A stretch of 64,000 nt of DNA from Spongiivirga sp046524175. GTDB taxonomy: Bacteria; Bacteroidota; Bacteroidia; Flavobacteriales; Flavobacteriaceae. The translations under genes were made by a program, and so were the position numbers. Every line of letters begins with the position of its first letter. The first letter of the stretch is position 1. The stretch lies in assembly GCF_046524175.1 (NCBI RefSeq), contig NZ_JBEFZF010000001.1, positions 620,001 to 684,000 of the forward strand, in the 5' to 3' direction. Shown here one piece after another: positions 53,904 through 63,169 of this stretch. Below the pieces are notes generated by a model. That model saw only the letters and a program-made list of their open reading frames with translations. It ran no database searches and was not told where the DNA came from.

Positions 53904-54500
53904 TTATGATAGTTTTTCACTGATAAGTTTCAAAAACTCATTCCGGGTTTCAATTTTTTCAAATTGCCCTCGGAATCCGGAAGTAGTTGTAACTGAATTC
54001 TGTTTTTGGACACCTCGCATCATCATGCACATATGACTGGCCTCAATAACAACAGCCACTCCTTTGGGCTTCAGGGTTTCATTAATACATTCTAGGATAT
54101 CATGCGTTAGGCGTTCCTGAACCTGCAAACGTCTTGAAAAAACATCTACAATTCTAGGTAATTTACTTAAACCCACGATATAACCGTTAGGTATATAAGC
54201 AATATGAGCTTTGCCAAAAAAAGGCAAAATATGATGTTCACATAAAGAGTACAATTCAATATCTTTTACAATCACCATATCATCATAGTCTTCCTTGAAC
54301 ATGGCACTTTTTAAAATTTCGGAAGCATCCTGATAATAACCTTGCGTTAAGAACTGCATTGCCTTAGCTGCACGTTCTGGTGTTTTAAGAAGTCCTTCTC
54401 GATCAACATTTTCTCCAAGATCTGTAATAATACTTTTATAACGATCTTTTACATCATCCGTAACGTGGATATTGTACTCTTCAAATTTTTTATAAGGCAT
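53904..54500 (-). CDS. folE: GTP cyclohydrolase I
   Basis: A 198-residue type I GTP cyclohydrolase that makes 7,8-dihydroneopterin triphosphate from GTP, the first step of folate (or tetrahydrobiopterin) synthesis. The motifs are LYSLCEHHILPFFGKAHIAY with the zinc ligands Cys and His, GLSKLPRIVDVFSRRLQVQE, and CMMMRGVQ with the third zinc Cys. It lies 14 bp after msrA in the same direction and may be co-transcribed. Confidence 0.97.
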   Translation of the reverse strand: MPYKKFEEYNIHVTDDVKDRYKSIITDLGENVDREGLLKTPERAAKAMQFLTQGYYQDASEILKSAMFKEDYDDMVIVKDIELYSLCEHHILPFFGKAHIAYIPNGYIVGLSKLPRIVDVFSRRLQVQERLTHDILECINETLKPKGVAVVIEASHMCMMMRGVQKQNSVTTTSGFRGQFEKIETRNEFLKLISEKLS

Positions 54501-54514
54501 GTGTTGCTTCTAGC

Positions 54515-55072
54515 TTAAACAGCTTCTTTTTTCAGTTTATCAGAAAATTCTGTTGCTAACTTACGTAATTTAGGATTAATGATCACCTGGCAATATGGCT
54601 GTTGACTATGACTCTTATAGTAATTTTGATGATATTCCTCAGCATCATAAAAAACCCCTAATTGGGTGATTTCGGTGACAACAGGTTTGTCATAAATATT
54701 GCTTTCATTTAAGGTATTGACAAACTTTTCTGCTATCGATTTTTGTATTTCGTCACTATAATAAATTGCTGATCGGTATTGGCTGCCAACATCATTACCC
54801 TGACGGTTTAAAGTTGTCGGATCATGAGTAGCAAAAAATATGTGAAGCAAATCCGTGTAATTTACAATATTGGGGTCATAAAATATCTGAACGCCTTCAG
54901 CATGGCCTGTTCTGCCGGTGCAAATCTCCCTATAGGCAGGGTTCTTAATATGACCACCTGTATATCCAGAAACTACTTTTTGTACCCCTTTAATCTCATT
55001 AAAAACTGCTTCCGTGCACCAAAAACATCCACCTGCGAAGGTGGCAATTTTAATACTATCCATAAATTTCAT
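54515..55072 (-). CDS. msrA: Peptide-methionine (S)-S-oxide reductase
   Basis: A 185-residue MsrA. The active site GGCFWCTE has the nucleophile Cys16 if translation starts at 55072. Met4 is an alternative start that gives the usual N-terminus. YHQNYYKSH is also typical. It repairs S-methionine sulfoxide in proteins. There is no signal peptide, so the enzyme is cytoplasmic. folE follows 14 bp downstream. Confidence 0.96.
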   Translation of the reverse strand: MKFMDSIKIATFAGGCFWCTEAVFNEIKGVQKVVSGYTGGHIKNPAYREICTGRTGHAEGVQIFYDPNIVNYTDLLHIFFATHDPTTLNRQGNDVGSQYRSAIYYSDEIQKSIAEKFVNTLNESNIYDKPVVTEITQLGVFYDAEEYHQNYYKSHSQQPYCQVIINPKLRKLATEFSDKLKKEAV

Positions 55073-55220
55073 TTTGTTTAATCAAATTTAATATTTATTA
55101 AACAATAATAAAAGTGATTTAATTAATTAACATTTCATCAGTCTTTTCCCATAGAAATTGAAATGAACATCCAACGATTTGAAAAGATTGATTTATTTTC
55201 ACGTTTTTATTTTGTCGTGT

Positions 55221-55883
55221 ATGATTGAAGCAACTAACATCAGAAAGTCATTTGGCACCTTAGAAGTACTAAAAGGCGTAGATGTGTCTATAAAGAAAGG
55301 AGAAATTGTTTCTATTGTTGGGGCTTCGGGAGCTGGTAAAACCACGCTATTACAAATTCTTGGTACGCTAGATTCTGTGTCTAACCCTAATGATAGTAGT
55401 TTGATCATCAATGGGACTAATGTATTGACCTTAAGTGACCAAGAAATGGCTCATTTTAGAAATACCAATTTGGGATTTATTTTTCAGTTTCATCAGCTTT
55501 TACCTGAGTTTACTGCTTTAGAAAACGTATGTATTCCCGCATATATTAAAGGTACAGACAGAGAAACTGTTGAGGCCGCAGCCAAAAAATATCTTGATTT
55601 TTTAGGCCTCACAAATCGGTATCACCATAAGCCAGATGAAATGTCTGGCGGTGAACAACAAAGAGTATCGGTTGCCAGAGCGTTAATTAATAATCCGGGG
55701 TTAATATTCGCTGATGAACCTAGCGGTAACCTAGATTCTGAATCTGCAGAAAAATTGCACCAATTATTCTTTGATCTTCGTGACACTTTTAATCATACAT
55801 TCGTAATTGTAACGCATAATAAAGAGTTAGCTAATATGGCTGATAGAAAACTGACCATGGTCGATGGTTTAATAGCACAATAA
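55221..55883 (+). CDS. ABC transporter ATPase, LolD-like
   Basis: A 220-residue ATPase from ATG 55221, chosen because MIEATNIRKSFG is the usual beginning of the domain. An upstream in-frame TTG would add 14 unlike residues. Walker A GASGAGKTT, signature SGGEQQR and Walker B LIFADEPSGNLD are complete. It is most like LolD, which powers release of lipoproteins from the inner membrane, or a MacB-type ATPase. No LolC/E permease gene is adjacent. It shares 1 bp with the CPBP gene. Confidence 0.88.
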   Translation: MIEATNIRKSFGTLEVLKGVDVSIKKGEIVSIVGASGAGKTTLLQILGTLDSVSNPNDSSLIINGTNVLTLSDQEMAHFRNTNLGFIFQFHQLLPEFTALENVCIPAYIKGTDRETVEAAAKKYLDFLGLTNRYHHKPDEMSGGEQQRVSVARALINNPGLIFADEPSGNLDSESAEKLHQLFFDLRDTFNHTFVIVTHNKELANMADRKLTMVDGLIAQ

Positions 55884-56440
55884 TGATAAAAGAAATTATT
55901 CAATTTATTAAAAGTCCTAAATCTAAATGGGATGAAGAACTCTCTTCTGGAGAAAAGCTTGGTATCTTTTTCAAATTACTTTTTTGGTCAATATTCATAA
56001 GTATTGCATTGACACCTATTTCCGCAGTTTTAGAGGAGCTGGAAATAATTGATTTAAGTGATCATGCGGTTAATGATTTGTTCGAAAACATGTCGCCTTT
56101 AATTGTGCTATTTGCAGCAGCAATTATTGCACCATTACTTGAAGAACTTATTTTTAGAGCGCCTTTATTAGGTTTACGAAACTCAAAACACTTTAAAATT
56201 TGGGTGTATGTATTTGTGGCTGCATTTGGTTTTGTGCACATCACTAATTTTAATATGACACCAACCATATTACTATTATCTCCTTTATTAGTATTACCAC
56301 AAATTAACCTTGGTATTTTTGCTTCTTATATATGTGTGCGATTCGGATACTTTTGGGCGGTATTGCTTCATGGTAGTTACAATTTTATATTGTTAGGTAG
56401 TGTGTACCTCTTAAAACCATTCTTTCCTGATATTGTATGA
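55883..56440 (+). CDS. CPBP-family intramembrane metalloprotease
   Basis: A 185-residue membrane protein with about five helices. The Abi/CPBP motifs are EELIFR at 87-92 and FGFVHI at 115-120, with a third HGSYNF near the end. The family includes CAAX-prenyl protease homologues and bacteriocin-immunity proteins. It sits between the LolD-like and TIGR02757 genes with overlaps of 1 and 4 bp, so the three are one transcript. Confidence 0.88.
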   Translation: MIKEIIQFIKSPKSKWDEELSSGEKLGIFFKLLFWSIFISIALTPISAVLEELEIIDLSDHAVNDLFENMSPLIVLFAAAIIAPLLEELIFRAPLLGLRNSKHFKIWVYVFVAAFGFVHITNFNMTPTILLLSPLLVLPQINLGIFASYICVRFGYFWAVLLHGSYNFILLGSVYLLKPFFPDIV

Positions 56441-57201
56441 ATAAAGGTGAATTAAAGGATTTTCTCAATGAAAAAGCTTCGTTTTATGAGCATCCGAAGT
56501 TTATTGAAGATGATCCCATTCAAATACCCCATCAATTTACGGTAAAAGAGGATATTGAAATTGCAGCTTTTTTAACGGCTACTATTGCTTGGGGGAATCG
56601 AAAAAGCATTATTAATAATGCAAAACGCCTCATGGATTTGATGGATAATAGTCCGTACAACTTCATTTTAAATCATGAAGAAGACGAACTAGATTCGTTA
56701 AAGAGCTTTGTACATCGAACATTCAATGGTGACGATCTTATCCAGTTTATACGGTCATTAAAACATATTTATACCAATTACGACGGACTGGAAGCAGTTT
56801 TTGGAAATCAAGAAAATGGGGTAACTCTTCAACACCGTATTCATTATCTAAAAACAATATTCTTTGATATTCCCCATCTAGAACGAACAAAAAAACATGT
56901 TTCGGATCCTGAACGAGGTTCAGCAGCAAAACGCATTAATATGTTTTTACGTTGGATGATACGACCAAACGACTCAGGAGTTGATTTTGGGTTATGGAAA
57001 GAAATATCACCGGCCCTACTCTCCTGCCCACTAGATGTACATTCCGGTAATGTAGCTAGAAAATTAGGACTACTAAAACGGAAACAAAATGACGCCAAAG
57101 CATTATTAGAACTGGATCAAAGTTTAAGGAAAATGGATGCTGATGACCCCGTAAAATATGATTTTGCCCTATTTGGACTTGGGGTTTTCGAAAAATTTTA
57201 A
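56437..57201 (+). CDS. TIGR02757 family (DUF2400) protein
   Basis: A 254-residue, probably cytoplasmic protein of the DUF2400 family. The conserved parts are FLTATIAWGNRKSIIN, RMNMFLRWM-like KRINMFLRWMIRP, and CPLDVHSGNVARKLGLL. The helical repeat pattern resembles HhH-GPD-type DNA glycosylase folds, but activity is not established. It is the last gene of the LolD-like operon. Confidence 0.88.
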   Translation: MNKGELKDFLNEKASFYEHPKFIEDDPIQIPHQFTVKEDIEIAAFLTATIAWGNRKSIINNAKRLMDLMDNSPYNFILNHEEDELDSLKSFVHRTFNGDDLIQFIRSLKHIYTNYDGLEAVFGNQENGVTLQHRIHYLKTIFFDIPHLERTKKHVSDPERGSAAKRINMFLRWMIRPNDSGVDFGLWKEISPALLSCPLDVHSGNVARKLGLLKRKQNDAKALLELDQSLRKMDADDPVKYDFALFGLGVFEKF

Positions 57202-57387
57202 GTCTTCCCAGCGCGCTTATTCCTTCCTAAAAAAGCGTATTGCTAAATCTAAATACCGGATTACAATTAAGAAATATAGCTAACCTTTAGATTACTTTTT
57301 CTTAATAATCTTACCATATTTCTATAATATAGAACAATAGCGCATGGGGTAATTTTAAGCAACATTTTAAACCAAACAAAAAAACAA

Positions 57388-58884
57388 ATGAAAACGCTTT
57401 CAAAACTAGTACTTGGCGCTACGCTGTTGGTCACCACTTCATGTCAACTAATTGATGATTTACCATTACCGGGAGGAGATGATAATGATAACCCCGCTCC
57501 TTCGGTAAAATTCGAAAGTCATTCTACCACACCATCATTTTTAAAAGTCACTCCTTCTTTTCCGAAGTTGCAAGTATACTCGATGCTCTCATCAGAAGAT
57601 GTGTTACCGGAATCACCAAAATTTGTTTACGGTAGTATGGCTGATGGTGCAGGTCTTTTAAAGAATGATGATGGCACATATAGCCTAATAAACAATATTG
57701 AAGCCGATTATTCAATTGCCAGAATCAACTTTGATGAAACATTTAAACCCGTCAGTGGAGAGTATATAATGAATGCTAATGCATCCGCAAATACGGCTCA
57801 GTGTTCTGGTTCATTAATAACTCCTGAAGAACATGGATTCGGGCCTTGGTATCTTTCCGGTGGCGAATGGGGAGGTGACTCCAAAGGTGTATACCTTGCA
57901 GATCCCAGAAAAGACGTCACTGATGCTGGGTCTGCTGAAATCTTAACTGCATCCATGGGGCAATGGTCTACTGAAAATGCCGTAGCGATTGGTAAGGATG
58001 CTTTTCCTGATAAAACAATCATCTTCATAGGTGATGATAACAGCAACAACGAAATCCCTTCAGGTCAAATAGGAATGTACATGGCAGATAGAGGCGACCT
58101 TTATGGAGGGAAACTACATGGCTTAAAAGTACTCAATAAAGGAATTGATTTTGAAATGGACATGGAAGAAGGCAAGACTTATGAGGCGGAATTCGTAGAG
58201 CTTGAAGAACGTACTTTAGCTGAGCTTGATGCTGAAGCGAAGGCGAAAGGTGTCATGGGCTTTTCTCGCGTTGAAGACATCGATTGGCGACGAGGTTCTG
58301 CTTCAAACCAAAGAGAAGTATATGTAGTAGTAACCGGCAGAAAAAAAGACGGCTTAGTTGGAAAAGGAACTTTATATGGTCGTATTTACAAAATAGTATT
58401 AGATAAAGATGATCCCAAAAAAGCGACAATCACACCTATTTTAGATGGTGATAATTTAAACGGTGTTGCCAGACAATTTCACAGTCCAGATAATATTTTA
58501 GTCACTGAAAACTACGCTTATATTCAAGAAGATCCTAATGGATATTTTGATACAGCAGACAAGACTCATTTTGCGTATTTATATCAATATGACCTTCGTT
58601 TCGGAACTTTAAAAGTCGTGCTTGAATGTGACCAAGAAGCTGCAGCAGCGCAAGGATATGGCACCATAGACCGCACTTGGGAAATTACAGGCATGATCGA
58701 TATTTCTGATACTGTTGGTAAAGACAGAAGTTTTGTGCTTATAACCCAAAATCATGGATGGGAACCGTCAGATGGCACGGCTTTTACCGACCCTACTGCA
58801 TTTCCGGATTTAGATGAAGCGCAATTAAATGAAACACGTAAAGAAGGTAGTATGTTGTACGTATTAAAAGGGCTGCCCAGATAA
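57388..58884 (+). CDS. PhoX/DUF839-like lipoprotein
   Basis: A 498-residue lipoprotein (lipobox with Cys19, VTTSC). The body is strand-rich and has patterns like those of PhoX/DUF839 propeller proteins: GPWYLSGGEWGGDSKGVYLA, GTLYGRIYKIVLDKDDP and FHSPDNILVTENYAYIQEDP. PhoX is a calcium- and iron-dependent alkaline phosphatase. I cannot confirm its metal ligands here, so a phosphatase is possible but not assured. It lies 17 bp before the dihaem peroxidase-like gene, in one operon. Confidence 0.65.
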   Translation: MKTLSKLVLGATLLVTTSCQLIDDLPLPGGDDNDNPAPSVKFESHSTTPSFLKVTPSFPKLQVYSMLSSEDVLPESPKFVYGSMADGAGLLKNDDGTYSLINNIEADYSIARINFDETFKPVSGEYIMNANASANTAQCSGSLITPEEHGFGPWYLSGGEWGGDSKGVYLADPRKDVTDAGSAEILTASMGQWSTENAVAIGKDAFPDKTIIFIGDDNSNNEIPSGQIGMYMADRGDLYGGKLHGLKVLNKGIDFEMDMEEGKTYEAEFVELEERTLAELDAEAKAKGVMGFSRVEDIDWRRGSASNQREVYVVVTGRKKDGLVGKGTLYGRIYKIVLDKDDPKKATITPILDGDNLNGVARQFHSPDNILVTENYAYIQEDPNGYFDTADKTHFAYLYQYDLRFGTLKVVLECDQEAAAAQGYGTIDRTWEITGMIDISDTVGKDRSFVLITQNHGWEPSDGTAFTDPTAFPDLDEAQLNETRKEGSMLYVLKGLPR

Positions 58885-58901
58885 TTAATATTCTATAATT
58901 T

Positions 58902-60692
58902 ATGTTGTTAGGAAAATTTAAAGGGGCTTGTGTTATCATAAGCCTCTTCATCTATTGTATTAGTTGCAAAAAAGCTACGGAAATGCCTACCGTTAAAGCG
59001 CATGCCAATCAAGAATTGCATGAGTACTACGATATACATTTAGTAAAATGTATTAATGCTCTGACTTTGATTGAGGCAACAGATGATATTGATAGTGCCA
59101 GTATTTATTACAAAAGGGCCAGAAAAGAATTTAAGCATGTAGAACCCATTTTAGCCTATGTAGACTCAGAAAACTATAAGTTTTTAAACCAGCCAAATAT
59201 CACAAAGGTTGAGGAAGACGATTTTACTGATATTAAGATAAAAAAGCCGTCGGGATTCCAAGTTTTAGAGGAAAATATATTTACAGATGAACCATCATTC
59301 ACCGAGATTCATTCTCATGCAAGCAAAACAAAAAACAGGCTAGTTTTTACTAGAGACAATGCTGATTTATCATTTTTAAAAGACTATCATCTACTTTGGA
59401 TTATTAGAGACGCGCTCATTAGGGTTTCCTTAACTGGAGTTACGGGTTTTGATTCTCCGGTACTTGAAAATTCTTTAAGTGAAGGGCAATGGGTATATCA
59501 AAGTTTAAAAAATATCATCTCAATTTATGATAACCGCTTTATTGATAAAAACTTAAAAACTGAATGGGATTCACATTTTGATCATACGCTAAAAAACCTA
59601 TCTGGAGATTTTAATAGCTTTAATCGATATAACTTTATGAAAAAACATACTTTCAAAGGCCTAGAACTATTTAATAAAACAGTTGAGGACTGGAAAGTAT
59701 CTTTTCCATTTAATAGGGCTTTAAAAAATGATATCACTTCTCTGTATAGCAAAGAAACTTTTGATTTAAGTTATTTCTCAGGAGAAAAATTCGATTCATT
59801 AAATCAAAATAAAATAGCATTAGGCAAACAACTATTTCACGACACAAGACTATCTCGAGGAAAAACAATGAGTTGTGCCACCTGTCACGACCCACAAAGA
59901 CAATATACTGACGGACTAAAAATTGGCAAAGGGGTAGTACGAAATACTCCTACACTTTTATACGCCTCCTTGCAAAAAGGCTTTTTTTACGATAATCGCT
60001 CAGGAAGTTTAGAAGGTCAAATTATATCAGTTGTTGAAAATGAAAATGAATTTCATAGTAATTTGAAATATATTGAAAGGGAAGTTAATGCAAATAGGCA
60101 ATATGCTGATCAATTTAATAACATTTACAAGCAGGGTGTTAACGACCTAAACATAAGAAACGCGATTGCAACATTCATTCGAAGTTTGACCCCATTCAAT
60201 TCTAAAATAGATCGGAATATAAATGGCATTGAAAACACTTTAACAAAGTCAGAAATTAATGGTTTTAATCTATTTCACGGGAAAGCAAAATGTGCTACTT
60301 GTCACTTCCCTCCTACTTATAATGGCACCGTACCCACCCTATATAAAGAATCTGAAATGGAACTAATAGGGGTGCCAAGATTAAATGATACTGTCAACGC
60401 TATAATTGACAGCGATTTAGGAGCTTACAATGTTTACAAAACCGAAGAACGAAAATATTTCTTCAAAACTTCAACGGTACGAAATATTGAAATAACCTCT
60501 CCCTACATGCATAATGGCGTTTACAAAACACTAGAAGAAGTTGTTGCCTTTTATAACCGTGGTGGTGGTGCAGGTATTGGTATTCAATTAGGTACACAAA
60601 CACTTCCATCAGATCAACTAAACTTAAGTGATGCTGAGATGAATGATTTAGTAGCTTTTATGAAAGCACTTAGTGACCCTATAGTGTATTAA
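58902..60692 (+). CDS. Dihaem cytochrome c peroxidase-like lipoprotein
   Basis: A 596-residue lipoprotein (Cys22 within YCISC). The C-terminal half is a CcpA/MauG-type dihaem domain with CXXCH haem sites at 325-329 (SCATCHDPQRQ) and 464-468 (KCATCHFPP). LGKQLFHDTRLSRG is the usual entry to the domain, and PYMHNGVYKTLEEVVAFYNR and MNDLVAFMKAL end it. The N-terminal about 280 residues are helical and unassigned. Members reduce hydrogen peroxide or oxidise proteins and cofactors in the periplasm. The PhoX-like protein encoded 17 bp upstream is a likely partner or substrate. Confidence 0.88.
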   Translation: MLLGKFKGACVIISLFIYCISCKKATEMPTVKAHANQELHEYYDIHLVKCINALTLIEATDDIDSASIYYKRARKEFKHVEPILAYVDSENYKFLNQPNITKVEEDDFTDIKIKKPSGFQVLEENIFTDEPSFTEIHSHASKTKNRLVFTRDNADLSFLKDYHLLWIIRDALIRVSLTGVTGFDSPVLENSLSEGQWVYQSLKNIISIYDNRFIDKNLKTEWDSHFDHTLKNLSGDFNSFNRYNFMKKHTFKGLELFNKTVEDWKVSFPFNRALKNDITSLYSKETFDLSYFSGEKFDSLNQNKIALGKQLFHDTRLSRGKTMSCATCHDPQRQYTDGLKIGKGVVRNTPTLLYASLQKGFFYDNRSGSLEGQIISVVENENEFHSNLKYIEREVNANRQYADQFNNIYKQGVNDLNIRNAIATFIRSLTPFNSKIDRNINGIENTLTKSEINGFNLFHGKAKCATCHFPPTYNGTVPTLYKESEMELIGVPRLNDTVNAIIDSDLGAYNVYKTEERKYFFKTSTVRNIEITSPYMHNGVYKTLEEVVAFYNRGGGAGIGIQLGTQTLPSDQLNLSDAEMNDLVAFMKALSDPIVY

Positions 60693-60817
60693 CTCATAAC
60701 TTTAGAAGCCATTTTCTTTATTATTCTGCTACCACTTATAAGAGTATTGAAGATAAGATGATTTTTAAGTTGCCTTTGATTGTAGTACTTTTAAATGCAT
60801 AATCAAATGCAATTTCT

Positions 60818-62308
60818 ATGTTAAAATTAAAAATAGCAGCATTACTTATAAGTACAGTCTGTTGCTTTGCTTTATCTCAGTCTCGTCAATTACCAGTTGA
60901 TACAACCATCGTAACCAGCAATACAGTTACTATTAAAGGTAAGGCAATCTCTTACAAAGCTATCACAGGTACCCAGCCTGTTTGGGATGAGCATGGTATG
61001 CCGATTGCTAGCTTATACTACACGTATTACCAGCGTTCTGGGATTAAAAACAATACGAGCCGACCATTACTTATTTCATTTAATGGCGGACCAGGTTCAG
61101 CCTCTGTCTGGATGCATTTAGCGTATACCGGACCAAAAATATTGAAAATTGATGACGAAGGCTTTCCTATTCAACCATATGGTGTTAAAGACAACCCACA
61201 CTCTATTCTAGATGTAGCTGACATTGTTTTTGTAAACCCTGTGAATACAGGTTATTCAAGAATGATTCCTGACAAAGAAGGAAAAATGCCAGACAAAAAA
61301 ATCTTCTTTGGTGTCAACGAAGATATCAAGTACCTAGCAGATTGGATTGACACCTTTGTAAGTAGAAATAATCGCTGGCGATCTCCTAAATATATTATTG
61401 GTGAAAGTTATGGAGGTACGCGCGTTGCCGGATTGTCTCTTGAACTCCAAAATCGTCAATGGATGTATTTGAATGGGGTGATCATGGTATCCCCGGCCGA
61501 TTACAAGGTATTGCGTGTTGGTGGTCCCGTGTCCGCAGCGTTAAACTTACCATATTACACAGCTGCTGCTTGGCATCAAAAAATGTTAGACCCTTCATTG
61601 CAACAAAAAGACCTTAACGATATATTACCCGCGGTTGAAGACTACACCATTAACACCTTGATTCCAGCAATTGCTAAAGGAGGCTTTATTGGCGAAACCG
61701 AAAAGAATGCTGTTGCAAAACAAATGGCTACCTATTCGGGTTTATCAGAAAAATCAATTTTGCAGCATAATCTAGTCGTTCCAACAAGTTTTTACTGGAA
61801 AGAGTTAATGCGGGATAAAGGCTTTACTGTCGGCCGATTAGATTCTAGATATAAAGGTCTAGATAAAATGGATGCTGGCGTACGACCTGATTTTAATTCA
61901 GAACTAACTTCTTGGTTACATTCGTTTACCCCAGCTATTAACTACTATACCAGAGAAGTTTTAAAATTCAAAACCGATTTAAAATACAATATGTTTGGTC
62001 CTGTGCGACCATGGAATTTTGATAATGATGAAACTAGAGAGAATCTAAGGCAGGCTATGGCACAAAATCCATACTTGCATGTTCTGTTTCAATCGGGTTA
62101 TTATGATGGTGCCACCACGTACTTTAATGCAAAATATACCATGTGGCAATTGGACCCAAGTGGAAAAATGAAAGATCGTTTGAGTTTTAAGGGATACCGT
62201 TCAGGACATATGATGTATTTAAGAGCGGAAGATCTTAAAAACGCAAATGATGATATTCGTTCCTTTATTCTGAAAACAACAACCAATGGCGAATCAGCTA
62301 AATATTAA
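60818..62308 (+). CDS. Secreted S10 family serine carboxypeptidase
   Basis: A 496-residue exported protein with a signal peptide (about 1-21). The S10 motifs are FNGGPGSASVWMHL (oxyanion hole), the nucleophile Ser in IGESYGGTRV, an Asp late in the fold (SGYYDGATTYF) and the His in YRSGHMMYL. It removes C-terminal residues from peptides at acidic to neutral pH. It heads a cluster with DoxX (20 bp downstream), GNAT and glycosyltransferase genes. Confidence 0.92.
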   Translation: MLKLKIAALLISTVCCFALSQSRQLPVDTTIVTSNTVTIKGKAISYKAITGTQPVWDEHGMPIASLYYTYYQRSGIKNNTSRPLLISFNGGPGSASVWMHLAYTGPKILKIDDEGFPIQPYGVKDNPHSILDVADIVFVNPVNTGYSRMIPDKEGKMPDKKIFFGVNEDIKYLADWIDTFVSRNNRWRSPKYIIGESYGGTRVAGLSLELQNRQWMYLNGVIMVSPADYKVLRVGGPVSAALNLPYYTAAAWHQKMLDPSLQQKDLNDILPAVEDYTINTLIPAIAKGGFIGETEKNAVAKQMATYSGLSEKSILQHNLVVPTSFYWKELMRDKGFTVGRLDSRYKGLDKMDAGVRPDFNSELTSWLHSFTPAINYYTREVLKFKTDLKYNMFGPVRPWNFDNDETRENLRQAMAQNPYLHVLFQSGYYDGATTYFNAKYTMWQLDPSGKMKDRLSFKGYRSGHMMYLRAEDLKNANDDIRSFILKTTTNGESAKY

Positions 62309-62328
62309 ATAACCAAACTTTATATTTT

Positions 62329-62703
62329 ATGAAATCTAAATATCCCGATTTAGGATTATTAATTTTACGTGTTGGCATTTCAGGCCTTATGTTAACGCAT
62401 GGTATTCCCAAATTACAAAACTTAATCAGTGGTGAAATCAAATTTGGAGAGGTCTTTGGATTACCACCTATTGTTGGCTTAATAATTACCGTAATTGCTG
62501 AAGTTGTCGCCCCGATCCTTATTATTATCGGCTTACGGGCTAGAATTGCCAGTATTGCTCCGGTAATTGTTATGGCTGTTGCCGCTTTTGTGATTCATGC
62601 AGCTGATCCTATTGATGTGAAAGAAAAGGCACTGCTGTATTTATTCGGTTTCTTGACCATTTTACTTGCTGGACCAGGAAAATACGGTATTGACAAAAAG
62701 TAA
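62329..62703 (+). CDS. DoxX family membrane protein
   Basis: A 124-residue protein with four helices. The N-terminal LGLLILRVGISGLMLTHGIPKL and central FGLPPIVGLIITVIAEVVAP are typical of DoxX/DoxD-like proteins, whose roles range from thiosulfate oxidation to oxidative-stress protection. The function here is unknown. Its end overlaps the GNAT gene. Confidence 0.9.
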   Translation: MKSKYPDLGLLILRVGISGLMLTHGIPKLQNLISGEIKFGEVFGLPPIVGLIITVIAEVVAPILIIIGLRARIASIAPVIVMAVAAFVIHAADPIDVKEKALLYLFGFLTILLAGPGKYGIDKK

Positions 62704-63169
62704 TACATACAAAGCAAGACCGGCTGTCGATACTGATTTGCCGGTTTTAGACGCCTTTTTACAGGGAATTATAGAAGCCGAACGCCCTATGGACCCAACG
62801 CTAAAAGACGATCATATCATTTATTACGACCTCGAATCCTATATCGATCAAAATGATACGTACGTAGTAGTGGTTGAAACGGAAGGTGAAATTGTTGGAA
62901 GTGGCTATGGCCAGATTAGAAGGAATAAAGACTACTTTAAATACCCATATTATGGTTATATCGGTTTTATGTTCACCAAGGTCACCCATCGAAGCCAAGG
63001 AGTTGCCAAAATGATTATTGACTACATCAACATCTGGTTTGCTGAAAGAAAAATTAGCGAAGTTAGGCTAACGGTATACGACAAAAATTCACCGGCTATT
63101 CGAGCCTATGAAAAAGCTGGTTTTAAAAAGCATTTAATTGAGATGCGAATGAATCTTGATGAACACTAA
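62690..63169 (+). CDS. GNAT N-acetyltransferase
   Basis: A GNAT-fold acetyltransferase of 159 residues. TTG 62690 is chosen as start because it overlaps the DoxX stop and leads directly into YKARPAVDTDLPVL. An earlier TTG at 62666 is possible. The acetyl-CoA loop region is GFMFTKVTHRSQGVAKMII, and the C-terminal VYDKNSPAIRAYEKAGFKK is typical. The acceptor, perhaps a protein or a small amine, is unknown. The glycosyltransferase gene overlaps its 3' end. Confidence 0.87.
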   Translation: MTKSNTYKARPAVDTDLPVLDAFLQGIIEAERPMDPTLKDDHIIYYDLESYIDQNDTYVVVVETEGEIVGSGYGQIRRNKDYFKYPYYGYIGFMFTKVTHRSQGVAKMIIDYINIWFAERKISEVRLTVYDKNSPAIRAYEKAGFKKHLIEMRMNLDEH

